A stretch of 64,000 nt of DNA from Brasenia schreberi. Its lineage: Eukaryota > Streptophyta > Magnoliopsida > Nymphaeales > Cabombaceae. The notes under the pieces are model-generated. The model was given only the letters and a program-made list of their open reading frames with translations. It did not search any database and was not told where the DNA came from. Each line of letters begins with the position of its first letter. Within the stretch, counting starts at the first letter, position 1. A program made the position numbers and the translations under genes. The DNA lies in contig JAYKKT010000036.1 of NCBI GenBank assembly GCA_036023115.1, positions 7,460,001-7,524,000 on the forward strand, written 5' to 3'. Of the stretch, positions 1 to 10,776 are shown piece after piece.

Positions 1-110
1 GATAGTCTGGAAAACATTTCCAATTTTGGTCCGTGCTTTATCAATTACAAGCAGGTATTAAACTAGCAAATGCAAGTAAAGCAGGCAACGACTCATCAAA
101 TCATGCTCTT

Positions 111-209
111 GTTTTTCTTTCGTACAACGGCAGACCGAAGCCGGACATGCATGCCCCAGGAGTCGAACTTCCCTGTCTACTACATGCAGGTGGGTAACGC
201 TCTGAGTGC
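111..209 (-). repeat. tRNA-derived SINE, family 1, copy 1
   Basis: Read on the minus strand, this begins CTCAGAGCGTTA, carries a polymerase III B-box-like GTTCGACTCC near the middle, and ends in a CTTCGGTCTGCC...GTAC segment followed by an A-rich tail. The same order of blocks occurs near 14.4 kb (minus) and 19.9 kb (plus). Shared head, B box and A-rich end at unrelated sites indicate a SINE. The A box is poor in this copy. Boundaries are approximate. Confidence 0.5.
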
Positions 210-384
210 AGGTCATTTATATAAAAGAATAACAGTTGCATTCAATTCATCTAGGAAGACCAAAGTGAGGTATTCATGCCCCGGCTTCTCCGTTGAAATA
301 GAAAGAAAAGGAAAGGAAAAAGATGGTCCACCGAAAGCATGAATTATATTCTACATTTGAGTAAATCCCCATCGTAGATCATGA

Positions 385-1076
385 TGTAGAACAAAGACAG
401 AATATATGGAATGTAAGTTTAATCATTTGGTTACTTTAGAGGACATAAAAATTAAAATTGGCACATATTGCATCCCCCAAAAGGAAAGTTTTAAATACCT
501 AGGGTCAATTTTTCAGAGTGATGGAAAAATTGATGGAGATGTTACACATAGAATTAATGTTGGTTGGTTAAAATGGAGAGGAGCATCAAGTATTCTTTGT
601 GATAAGAAGATACCATTAAAGTTAAAAGGTAAATATTATTGAGCATCAATTAGACCTGCTATGTTTTATGGTTTTGAGTGTTGGGCAGTTAATCATCAAC
701 ATGTACAAAAGATGTATGTGACAGAAATGAAGATGTTGAGATCATACAAGAAAACATCGTATACATAATGAGGTTATTAGAAATAAATTATGTGTGAAAC
801 TAATAGAGGATAAAATGAGAGAATATCGTTTAACGGGGTTTGGACATATAGAAAGAAGATCAAAAGAACCTCTAAGAAGATATGAAAAACTAGATTTTGA
901 AAGTATTAAAAGAGGTAGAGGACAACCACAAAAGTGTTGGAAAGAAACAATAAAGAATGATCTAACTTATTATGAGTTAACTGCTAACATGGCACATGAT
1001 AGGGCTATGTGGAAACAAAGAATCCATGTAGCCGACCCCATCTAGTATGGGAAAGGGCTTAGTTGTTGTTGTTGTT
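385..1076 (+). mobile_element. RTE-type LINE, 5'-truncated 3' fragment
   Basis: Two frames encode the C-terminal part of a LINE reverse transcriptase. They include [11 protein letters not shown], the WLKWRGAS block, and [12 protein letters not shown]...[14 protein letters not shown]. The copy ends in the family 3' signature (GTAGCCGACCCCATCTAGTA, then AAGGCTTAGTTG and TTG repeats). It is truncated at a point equal to about 58694 in the near full-length copy. Internal stops and a deletion near 740 show it is dead. It lies just beyond the last recognisable exon of the phosphatase pseudogene. Confidence 0.9.
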
Positions 1077-1603
1077 CTCTTTTGCTGCATACTCACACGA
1101 TTTTTGTTTGCGAGAAAAAACATATGTACTTTTGTATTTCTTTCCACAGATTCAATGATGAGAAATAGGTTACAGACGTAAATCTGCATGCACGCTAAAG
1201 AACATACAAGCCCGTACTTTAGAAAGCATGCAAACTTTAGATGTTTCCAGCCTTAAGTAGGGTTGAGTCCACCATGCTAATAGCAACAAACACAGGCGAA
1301 CACCCACAGCCCACAGTTCTATTAAACAAGAAATGAATTTAATGACAAAACAGCTATACTAAGCAGCTAATTTTCCACAAACATCACATTATGACCCAAC
1401 AATATCTAAATGTGGTAGTCGCTTGCGGACAAGCAGTAAACACAATTTAAAATTTTCCTTTGTCACATACTCATGTCAGTAGTCTTCACCAGAAAGAGAT
1501 CTGGCGAATAGACACCGACTACAAGATGAGGAATAGTATAACACAGGCAGGTGATAAAGCTGCCCAGTCTGATAGAGAGGATGGCGGTTAACTTGCTGCA
1601 TAC
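1077..1603. other. No recognisable gene
   Basis: I see no coding segment here. C-terminal exons of the adjacent phosphatase would be expected in this interval on the minus strand, but none was recognised down to position 1. Confidence 0.5.
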
Positions 1604-2184
1604 CTCATCGTTACCATGAGTGGCCCCATAACAAACTAATACGATCTGATCGCCAGTTTTTCTACCCGCAGAACTTCCAGCTGCTACGGGCGAATTTGGA
1701 GTCTGCAGATGCATACTTCAGTCTATAAATCAATTGCTTATCAAGATTTTTCCTGAGAAATGAATCAGCACTAAAAGACATTCCGGTACCAAAATAGTGA
1801 ATAAATGATATCTGAAATTAGGCAGGTCTTTAAATGCATCCTTCAGACAACATCCAAGAAAATCGAGAGTGTCTCTTTAGTTGCAAAGAAGGTCATGTCC
1901 AGCATAACACCCTAGATGATTCTGAGAAGTAAAAGGAAAACCAATCCAGAAGGTTATGGACCCTAATTCCTTGATATACCTCTAAAGGAGTCTTCCATTG
2001 GTCGGCTATTGTACTAAAGAATCCAACTATCAACTCCAAGTTACATAAATTGCGTGGCGGTATTCCAAAGCCAAGTGGAACTGCTCAAGATAAACATAAT
2101 ATTACACGCAGACCAGAAAATCCCCCAGGGACACCAGAAGGTGGGAAACCTAAAAGCAAGGGCCTATAACATACATTCATAAAT

Positions 2185-2292
<108 letters not shown>

Positions 2293-3034
2293 ATATATAT
2301 ACCTTCTTCCGGAAACCAAGTGTCTGCTTTTCTTCATTATAGCCTGTACTAATTAGTGAAAAAAATAAGTCTAACTTGTGCAATCTTTGGAAGCTGGAAA
2401 AGTGAAAACCAACACCAGGACACTCAATGTTTTAACACGGAACTATGACTTTCAATATTTAAGTTCATTACTTTCATGGAGGAAGCATAAAGAAAAGAGG
2501 AAAAGGAAATTACAAAGAAAAGAGGAAGCATAAGAATCTGAATTCAGGCTCTTTTTGGATGTCCATTTTGGTGAGTCACTAGCTGCACTACTTAATAAAA
2601 CAAGATAGCAGATTCCTCAAATTAAAAATGCCAGAAAGAAAGGAAACGGAAAGCTTCAGATCCAACTAGTAGATCAACTACAATATTGATGGTAGTGTTA
2701 GCAATCTACCTGGTTCAAACGGTTAAGGCAGATATGAGGGGATTCCCCTTCTGCTGATGGTGTGAAATCCAAAACACTCACTCCACAATTGCTCTCAAGC
2801 AGGATCCTAAAGTACTCCGTTCCCAGACTTGACAAACAGATAATAAGCTCAGAAAGATTTTCTACTCGCTGCTTTCATGGAATTCGGTGTTTCAATTGCA
2901 TACTGCAGAAAAACAGAGAATGATACCAAAGGCAGCGGCCACAAGAGCTTGATTAACAGCATTGTGCAACCACCAGAACTGATTGTCCATCATGCCTAAG
3001 GATTTTACTCCAGCAGTTTCTAGCACATATTCAG

Positions 3035-3187
3035 CCCGAAAAAAGAGGGTTGTGTTAGGCTTTCGACAGCCAGTGTAAAACTTTGTCGAACTTAACATGG
3101 ATTCTAAAAAAAAACAAAGAATTCATGTAGCCGACCCCATCTAGTATGCGAAAAGGCTTAGTTGTAGTTGTATTGTAGTAGTAGTAG
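3035..3187 (+). mobile_element. Mini-LINE: joined 5' and 3' ends of the RTE element
   Basis: The first ~75 bp (GAGGGTTGTGTTAGGCTT...GCCAGTGTAAAACTT) match the 5' end of the near full-length LINE at about 56195-56265. After an A-rich joint, the remaining ~70 bp match its extreme 3' end (AATTCATGTAGCCGACCCCA...AAGGCTTAGTTG) and finish in TAG/TTG repeats. The ~3 kb between is absent. Flanks 3017-3034 (TTTCTAGCACATATTCAG) and 3188-3205 (TTTCTAACACGTATCCAT) look like a decayed target-site duplication, and the surrounding phosphatase exon resumes on each side. Confidence 0.8.
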
Positions 3188-4606
3188 TTTCTAACACGTA
3201 TCCATAATTCTCCATCTATGCTAAAATTTGGAGCATCTATCTGCCATTATCTATAAGCATCACCATATTTAGCTTTTCCCTCATGTTTAAGGAGACCCTA
3301 CATTCCAGTAATACACTCTGTTAGTGTCAACAAGCTTTGGTTGAAAATTCATGTGCAAAATATATAGTCGGAAAAATTTTGGTTGGTTATAATTTACATT
3401 TTCCAGTTCTAAAAGGATCAAGATGATGTCTAACTTGAAAGGAGTAAGCCCTCAGCAGTTCTCTTTGATCTCTCTCAAATCCCATTCAGAAATCATCTTC
3501 TCCTTGCGATCACCCCATAAGCTCTCAGCAGTTCTCTTTGATCTAATCAGGGGGCTGAAACCAAGGACACGCAATTATTAGAAGCACTCCGGCTTTAACG
3601 CAAGAATTCAAAGTACATCTTTAAAAGCAACTCTGCATTAAGCACGGATTTAACATTATCTAAGACACTTGGTCACAACCAACATTAGCTTTTCTTCTTT
3701 TTTTTGCAGTAAGAAACAGGTATTCGTAGTCATATAATAACCGTCATTGAGTGCAGCAGATGATCCATCATAAACAGAACAATTATGAAGAATCCATACC
3801 ATCAAATACGGAAAATCAGTTTGCTAACAAAGAAATGCAAAAGGAAACAAAAGACCTTTCAAGTTTCAGCAGATACTCATCACAGCTAAAATTGGTTGCA
3901 CAAGCTCGAAGAGTTGTGTGCATTATCGTGTGATCCCAGTCTCCCGGGACTCCGATAGGAAGCTGTGATTCTCGATAACAGTCTCCTACTTTTCAAGTTG
4001 AAGCCTGAATCTTCCGCTCCATCTGAAAGAGTTCAACCGTTAAAAGCTACGGTTCCAAATCTCAGGCGAGAGGTTTTGATATGGAATGAAAGAGAAGGAA
4101 ATGACTGCGGTTACGTCAGTCTATTGGAGTAACGTCTAGTAGTTACAAAGAAATAGTCAGAGCGAGTTATCCGTCCATTACCTGTTAAAGCAAACGTCGA
4201 AGGTATCAGAGAGAAGCATCTGTTGGGAGGTCTCAGCTTGGGCTTCCCCCTTCATAGTCAGGACGGAGAAGTCGGAGCTCCCCTGAATCCGCCCCTCCTC
4301 GTTCCATGTGCTCTGCCCGTGCCGGACGAGCACTACCCTCTTTGCGGCCGTGATGGGAGGAAAAGGAGAAGAAGTAGACGGAAACGCTTGAATTCCCGCG
4401 TCCCCATTTTGCAGGGAAGAAGAGGAATGGTCGAGAGGAAATCTGGGCTGCTTTTCCACGCTTAAAAAGCAGTACTGGAACGAGTGAGACGTAGGCTTGT
4501 TGGGGTACAGAAATCCGAGTCCGATTCGGTGATTCGTCTTCCCATAAGGAGAGAAGAGAGGAGGAAGGAGGGGGAGAAGGAGAGAGGACGCCATTCTCAA
4601 CCTCAC

Positions 4607-4876
4607 CTGTTGACAGGAACAAGAAGAGATTGGTTTCCTTCGTTGCCACTCGACGCGGTAATGCTGCCTCTCTCGATGGAGGGAAGAAAGACAGACGACT
4701 CCCAGCCACGTAGTTGAGCTCGAAGACAGCCATGGATTTATCTTCCGAAGTGACCAGATTTCCGTTTCTTATATGTGGGTCCCGCTGCTTGACGGCTCGG
4801 TCTCTTCAGGAAGGGCTTTCTCGATAAACCACGATGAAGGTGACGGCCATCGCGGATTGACGAATGTGTTCGTTCG
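4607..4876. promoter_or_regulatory. Shared divergent intergenic region (phosphatase / PPR)
   Basis: Only 270 bp separate the start codons of the minus-strand phosphatase exon 1 and the plus-strand PPR gene, so their promoters and leaders must share or overlap this interval. No clear TATA box was seen. Retention of this side may explain why exon 1 of the phosphatase is well preserved. Confidence 0.5.
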
Positions 4877-7636
4877 ATGCGTCTAGTCCGCAGATTCTTT
4901 GTAATAGAGTTATGCAGTCGAATTGGGAGTCGTTCCTTCGCCGGTGGTTACTACCCCGGCCTCGAGCTTCCACTTTGCAACGCTACCATCATGGATTTGG
5001 TGAAGGATGGCCGGATGGACGAAGCACGGATAGTGTTCAACGAAATGCCTCAACGAGATACTGTGTCGTGGAACAGTATGATTTCTGGGTATTTTCGGAA
5101 TGGAAGAATAGATGAAGGCCGAAGACTCTTCGATCGCTTCATAGGCAAGAACGTGCGAACTTGGACGCTGGTCCTGACTGGATACGCGCTTAATGGTCGG
5201 ATCGACGACTCTCGATGCGTTTTCGAAGCAATGCCTGAGCGGAACGTGGTCTCTTGGAATGCCATGTTGACGGCTTACATTCGGAACGGCAATTTGGAGG
5301 CTGCTCGCCGGCTGTTTGAAGATATGCCTGAGAGGAACGTAGTATCATGGAACGCTTTGATCACTGGGTATTGTCACTCGGGCCGATTCAGAGAGGCTCT
5401 GCACCTCTTCCAACAGATGCCGGAGAAGAATTTGGTTTCTTGGACAGTAATGATATCTGGGTTTGTTCACTTAGACGAGTTTGGCAAGGCTTGGGAATTC
5501 TTTCATAGGATGCATGCTTCTGGAATTAGACCCGATCAGCCTAGTCTCACTGCTACGGTTTTGGCTGTCACTGGATTGAATGATCTAACTTTGGTTGAAC
5601 ACCTTCGAAGCTTGGCGATCAAGATGGGTTATGAAGGAGATGTGGTAGTGGGAACTGCAATCCTCAATGCTTACACGAAGTCCGGGGTTGGTTTGGAGTC
5701 TGCAATTTCATTTTTCAGGCAGATGCCAGAGACTAATGAGTTTGCTTGGTGCACCATGATTGCTGCTTATTCTCAATGTGGCAGATTAGATGATGCCTCT
5801 GAACTCTACCGGAGAATTTCAGAGCTGACAGTGGCTTCTCAAACAGCAATGATGACAGCGTATGCTCAAAATGGGAGAATAGAAGAAGCTAGACAGTTGT
5901 TTGATCGAATTCGTAATCCGAATGTGGTTACTTGGAATGCTATGTTAGCTGGATACACCCAGAACGGTATGTTGGACGAGGCAAGATGGTTATTTGACAG
6001 AATGCCTGAACGAAACATGGCTTCTTGGGCAGCCATGATTGCAGGTTACTCACAAAATGGTCAGAGTGAAGAAGCTTTGGAGGTTTTCTCAAAGCTTCAC
6101 AAAGCGGGAATGGAGCCTAGTCATTCAACTGTCACCAGCGTTTTGAATGCCTGTGCGAACTGTGGAGCTCTTGGAATTGGTAAACAGATACATTCACTCA
6201 CAATCAAGATTGGGTGCCACTCTAATTCCTATGTTGGAAATGGTCTGATCACAATGTATGCAAAGTGCAGGAACATTGAAGATGTCTCTCGGGTATTCAA
6301 CAAGATGGTTGTGAGAGACACGGTGTCATGGAACTCGATGATAGCCGAATTCTCTATGAACCACATGCTGGATGATGCTCGCTTTGTCTTTGACAAGATG
6401 CCAAAGCGTGATACTGTCTCTTGGACTGCTATGATTTCTGCTTATGTGCAGGGTGGATTAGCAAAGGAAGCCATGGAACTGTTTGTTAATATGTTGTCGA
6501 CAGGAATGAATCCAAACTCGTCAACACTGACAAGTGCACTAAGCACTTGTGCAACCTTAGGAGCCACCAAACTGGGGAAAGAAATGCATGGGCTGTCCAC
6601 CAAACTTGGACTAAGTTCTGAACTCTTTGTGGGCAATGCTCTCATAACAATGTATTCCAAATGCGGATCGATGGATGCCTTTTGGGTGTTTGATGAAATG
6701 CCTGAGCATGATATAGTATCATGGAATGCTATCCTAGCAGGTTGTGCTCAACATGGTCTTGGCAAGGAGGCGATTGAAATCTACAAGCAGATGCAAACTG
6801 TTGGCTTTCTGCCTAACCAGATCACCTTTGTAGGTCTATTATCTGCTTGCAGTCACGCTGGTCTTGTTGATGAAGGATGGTTCTATTTCAATTCAATGAG
6901 CAGAGATTACCAACTAATGCCCCTGGAAGGTCATTATGCTTGCATGGTTGATCTTCTTGGTCGTGCCGGACGGTTATATGAAGCGGAAGAACTAATTGAA
7001 CGCATGCCCATCGAACCTGACTCTGTGGTATGGGGTGCTTTGCTTGGCGCATGTAGGATTCACCAAAACATAGAACTGGGAAGGAGAGTTGCAGAAAGGT
7101 TGTTTGAGTTAGAACCACATAATTCGGGGAACTATATACTGTTATCCAACATTTATGCATCCTTAGGCTTGTGGGATGAGGTAGGAGAAATAAGAAAGTT
7201 GATGAAAGTCAGAGGAGTAACAAAAGAACCAGGGTACAGTTGGATGCAGATCAAAGATAAGGTGCATGCTTTTCTAACAGGAGATGAAAGGCACGAACAG
7301 ACTAAAGAGATACACTTGAAGTTAAAGGACTTGTATGAGCAATTGAAAGCAGTTGGTTATGTTCTGGATACAAACTTTGTTCTCCATGATGTGGAGGAAG
7401 AGCAGAAGGAGAACGCACTTTTATACCACAGTGAGAAATTAGCACTAGCATATGGTCTGTTAAGCACACCTGATGGCACACCAATCCAAATAATGAAGAA
7501 CCTTCGTGTTTGTGGGGATTGTCACACATTCATCAAGTTAGCAACAAAAATCTCAAACAGGGAAATCATTGTGAGGGATGGAAATCGGTTTCACCGTTTT
7601 GAAGACGGCTTGTGTTCCTGTAAGGATTACTGGTGA
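4877..7636 (+). CDS. PLS-class pentatricopeptide repeat protein with DYW deaminase domain
   Basis: A 919-residue intronless reading frame. Many tandem PPR motifs (forms such as RDTVSWNSMISGY and RNVVSWNAMLTAY, followed by GRIDEARxLFDxMPE) fill about residues 30-770, followed by E/E+ motifs and a DYW domain from about residue 784 to the end. The cytidine-deaminase signature HSEKLA is at 851-856 with Glu853 as the expected catalytic residue. The zinc ligands CGDC are at 879-882, a second CSC is at 913-915, and the protein ends exactly in DYW. Known members bind organelle transcripts with the repeat array and edit C to U in mitochondria or plastids. The Arg-rich N-terminus (MRLVRRFF) suits an organellar presequence, though compartment and target are unknown. 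The chosen start is the first in-frame Met giving such a presequence. Everything looks intact. Confidence 0.95.
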   Translation: MRLVRRFFVIELCSRIGSRSFAGGYYPGLELPLCNATIMDLVKDGRMDEARIVFNEMPQRDTVSWNSMISGYFRNGRIDEGRRLFDRFIGKNVRTWTLVLTGYALNGRIDDSRCVFEAMPERNVVSWNAMLTAYIRNGNLEAARRLFEDMPERNVVSWNALITGYCHSGRFREALHLFQQMPEKNLVSWTVMISGFVHLDEFGKAWEFFHRMHASGIRPDQPSLTATVLAVTGLNDLTLVEHLRSLAIKMGYEGDVVVGTAILNAYTKSGVGLESAISFFRQMPETNEFAWCTMIAAYSQCGRLDDASELYRRISELTVASQTAMMTAYAQNGRIEEARQLFDRIRNPNVVTWNAMLAGYTQNGMLDEARWLFDRMPERNMASWAAMIAGYSQNGQSEEALEVFSKLHKAGMEPSHSTVTSVLNACANCGALGIGKQIHSLTIKIGCHSNSYVGNGLITMYAKCRNIEDVSRVFNKMVVRDTVSWNSMIAEFSMNHMLDDARFVFDKMPKRDTVSWTAMISAYVQGGLAKEAMELFVNMLSTGMNPNSSTLTSALSTCATLGATKLGKEMHGLSTKLGLSSELFVGNALITMYSKCGSMDAFWVFDEMPEHDIVSWNAILAGCAQHGLGKEAIEIYKQMQTVGFLPNQITFVGLLSACSHAGLVDEGWFYFNSMSRDYQLMPLEGHYACMVDLLGRAGRLYEAEELIERMPIEPDSVVWGALLGACRIHQNIELGRRVAERLFELEPHNSGNYILLSNIYASLGLWDEVGEIRKLMKVRGVTKEPGYSWMQIKDKVHAFLTGDERHEQTKEIHLKLKDLYEQLKAVGYVLDTNFVLHDVEEEQKENALLYHSEKLALAYGLLSTPDGTPIQIMKNLRVCGDCHTFIKLATKISNREIIVRDGNRFHRFEDGLCSCKDYW

Positions 7637-7873
7637 TACCTATTGCATACTCTGGTGCCACTTGACGTTCTTCCTGTGTAAGGCATTTTTGCTGGAAATG
7701 AGCCATTGTGGAGCCGGAGTGAGTGTTGAAGATGACGATTCATACTCTGGAGGGTGTTCTCAGTATCTTTAAGTTGCAGGAACGAGACATAATGGCATTA
7801 TGACGTTATCACATGCACGGTACTTCAAATTAACAGAACAAGCCCCCAGAGTGCTTGCTGTATGTGGGAGTGC

Positions 7874-7936
<63 letters not shown>

Positions 7937-10776
7937 TTGTTCACAATTTTGGCAAGCTATAATTACTGTGAACCATTCCAAAAGACTCTGCAACTTAACA
8001 ATGATGGTTATTGAATGTTTTGGCAAGCTATGTCGTGTGTTGTCTATTTTACTGACAAGGATGATATACAAGGTGCATTATCTTTTGATTTTTCCGTACT
8101 TAAACCTTTGCTACTCTCCAAGTGCAACAAGAACAACGCATGACGAAGTCTTTGAGGTTCTTATTTTGGCAAGCAAACAATAGTGGAAAACCAACTTTGG
8201 CGATTCCTTCGAGTTCTTGACTGTCACGTCGTTTACCTCAAACTCTGGTATTCCAATTAAAGGAATATAGTATCCGCTCAGATCCTAGTCAAAAAATTGT
8301 CTGATTAATTTCAAATTTATTATTTGATTAAAATCCGGATAGTGGTTAACTATAACCTTGTTTTTCAAGTCGCTCTTTGGAAGCTCCAATGAGCCCCTCC
8401 TCCCGAGGAATGTGGGAGACCCCTTTCGGTCATATTCGGCAAATATTCGTTACTAAATCTGGCTTCCTGCAGCTGCAATCTTCAAGTCAGGAATGTAAGC
8501 CTAGAAATTGCTTGCTCAACTTTTCAGAACTGTGCAGTAGACTGAAGATAGCCATTTTGACCTTCATAATTTTGTGATATTAAAAAGTATAAACATTATA
8601 TCTTCCTTTTCTATATGTAAGATAGAGAAATGAGGAAAGGGCTGATAATCGATGTGCTGGTTCTGCAATAGGAGATCTCAAAGTATCAACATGGGTACTG
8701 ATTGTTGAGTCTACAGGTTGTTCTTGAGTCAACTCGTGTCCATGCTTCTATAAAATGTATATAAATCCGAAACTTCATAAATCAAAAAGTTAGTTTAAGT
8801 TATTTACACACAATATCCAGAGAGAGAGGGGGGGACACTCATCCGCTGCTAAAATTAATAATGAATGGTTTTGGTTGATTCATAATGCATCAATCGGCGT
8901 TCCTTAGCTAAAAATCAAGAAAAACATTTCAGCAAACAACCTCCAAGACCAGATTATCTTGCTACAAAAGGGAAGCAGGGCCCTTCAACTTCAGTATAGG
9001 TGATAAGATGAAACTAGAGAACTCATTGTTACCGCCGCCCAGACATTAATTCCAACGAACCATTTTCAACTGCATTTCCCATTGGCAGTGTCCCCATATT
9101 TCTATGAAAGTACGAACCAGAAGAACTTGCCACCGGCGACGTGTTACAGAGTAATGGTTCGGCATGGTTCTCCAAAAAGACAAGGAAAAGTATAAAAGCA
9201 TTTAATTGCTGGTTCTTGACGCAGTTAATAATTGAAAGAGGCCAAAGAGAAAGATCCGCTAATAGCTGCCCTCGAAAGACCACGATGGTTCTTGTCTCAT
9301 TGCCACGATGGCTGGATTAATAGCTTGGAAGAAGATAACGGGGTGGGGAGCATTTACTTTTTGCGCCCGGCTCCTTGTGCTTTGAGTTAATAGATCGAAT
9401 GCAAACTTCAGAGAACCATCTTGTTATGTACAAAGGCGAGAGTTGTAAAGTCAGCGTGCCAATTTCGTCAACTCGTAGATTGAGCCCTGGTGTCCAAGAT
9501 CGATCAACGTTGTCATCTATCTGAGAAAAACTAAAGGTCGAATTTCAAAATGAAAGGAGCCTGCAGCTTCGTACAAGGAACGCCTGGAATTTTATGGGAC
9601 GAAAGTTTTGACAGTCTTGCTCTGCGTACCCGCGTACACAGTTGACAGAAACGCCTCTCTCTCTCTCTAATATATTTATATACATAATATAATATAATTG
9701 CGGCGTTATCATAATTAATCCGCGACGGCACTTCTCCATCTTAGAGATGTCATGTTGCGATGGTTGTGGTTCCTGGAGAAGCGCATTACAGCAGCAGGTA
9801 AATATTGTGTACAAACGAGGTCATCATCATATTCGGGATAATGGTTTCTACACCATATCCTATTTTAAGGAAGCTACAGTAAATTTCTCTGAATCCAACA
9901 AACGACCCTGACTTAATAGATTCTTCGATAGTCAGTGAATACATCCACCGCTTTGTAAAAGCACTTATCTCGTATCAGATCCGATGATTTAAAAGACAGG
10001 TTCCTGGGAAAGAGCAATTTCAGTCACTTCCATCTTGTCGGACCCTCGGGAAACAGCCATTTTTTGTACTTCCCGGCCGTATCATTGTGCTAAGCCTTAC
10101 GAGAAACGGAATCGTTGGATGAGTGCTTGGGTTGAGTAAAACACAGATATCATAAGTTTATGCGGTCACTTCACAAAAGATGCACTATATGATTGCGTCC
10201 CTTCTTGCTCAGAATATGTTCTAACGAAGAAAAAGAGAGGCTGTACACAACCACTCATATTGCACTGCTAGATCGTCATAAGCTATGGCAAAACACATGA
10301 AGAACTTCCATCCGCCCTCTTAATGACAGGCGAGGGTATTGCTAATTATTAGGGTTACGGTTTGTGTCATTAGCGGAAAACTCATCTGCACTACGAGGAA
10401 GAAGTAACTCTGGAGAAAATAATACAGTAAAAACAAGATATTCTGCCTGGCTGCCTCTCAACGTATGTGAAAACCTCCCAATCTTATACAGAGATGAAAA
10501 CTTTTAAGACCACACGCCACTCTAGCTAGGGCCCCAAGCGACTTTCTGAGTGTAGAACTCAGAGTGCATTAACAGTAGCCAACCACTATCAATGCTCTCC
10601 GTATACGCCCTCTGACGATGTGTCTGCTTATCCCTTCTCTGCAAAGGGGAAGGTACCCAATTCACTATCAAAACTCTCACGGCTTCGCTTCGTCATCTCT
10701 TCGTCCTCATATAACACTTCAATAAGCCCTGCTAGAATGGATCTCTCCCCTTCCGAAATAATCAATCTTATCAGAC
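7637..10776. other. Intergenic: PPR 3' flank and trihelix 3' flank
   Basis: No further gene recognised. It holds the PPR 3' untranslated region, a (GA)n tract at about 7879-7932, a short G-rich/GA tract near 8820-8835, and a short CT tract near 9655-9668. Most small reading frames here are microsatellite translations. Confidence 0.6.
7879..7932. repeat. (GA)n microsatellite
   Basis: About 27 uninterrupted GA units lie some 240 bp downstream of the PPR stop codon, probably within or just after its 3' untranslated region. Confidence 0.97.

Noticed and set aside
1..60. Possible C-terminal phosphatase exon at the window edge
   Set aside because: The minus-strand translation (VIDKARTKIGNVFQTI) does not resemble the expected C-terminal region.
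4233..4733. 166-codon minus-strand frame over the phosphatase first exon
   Set aside because: Overlaps the RHG-containing phosphatase frame in another phase and has no recognisable domain.
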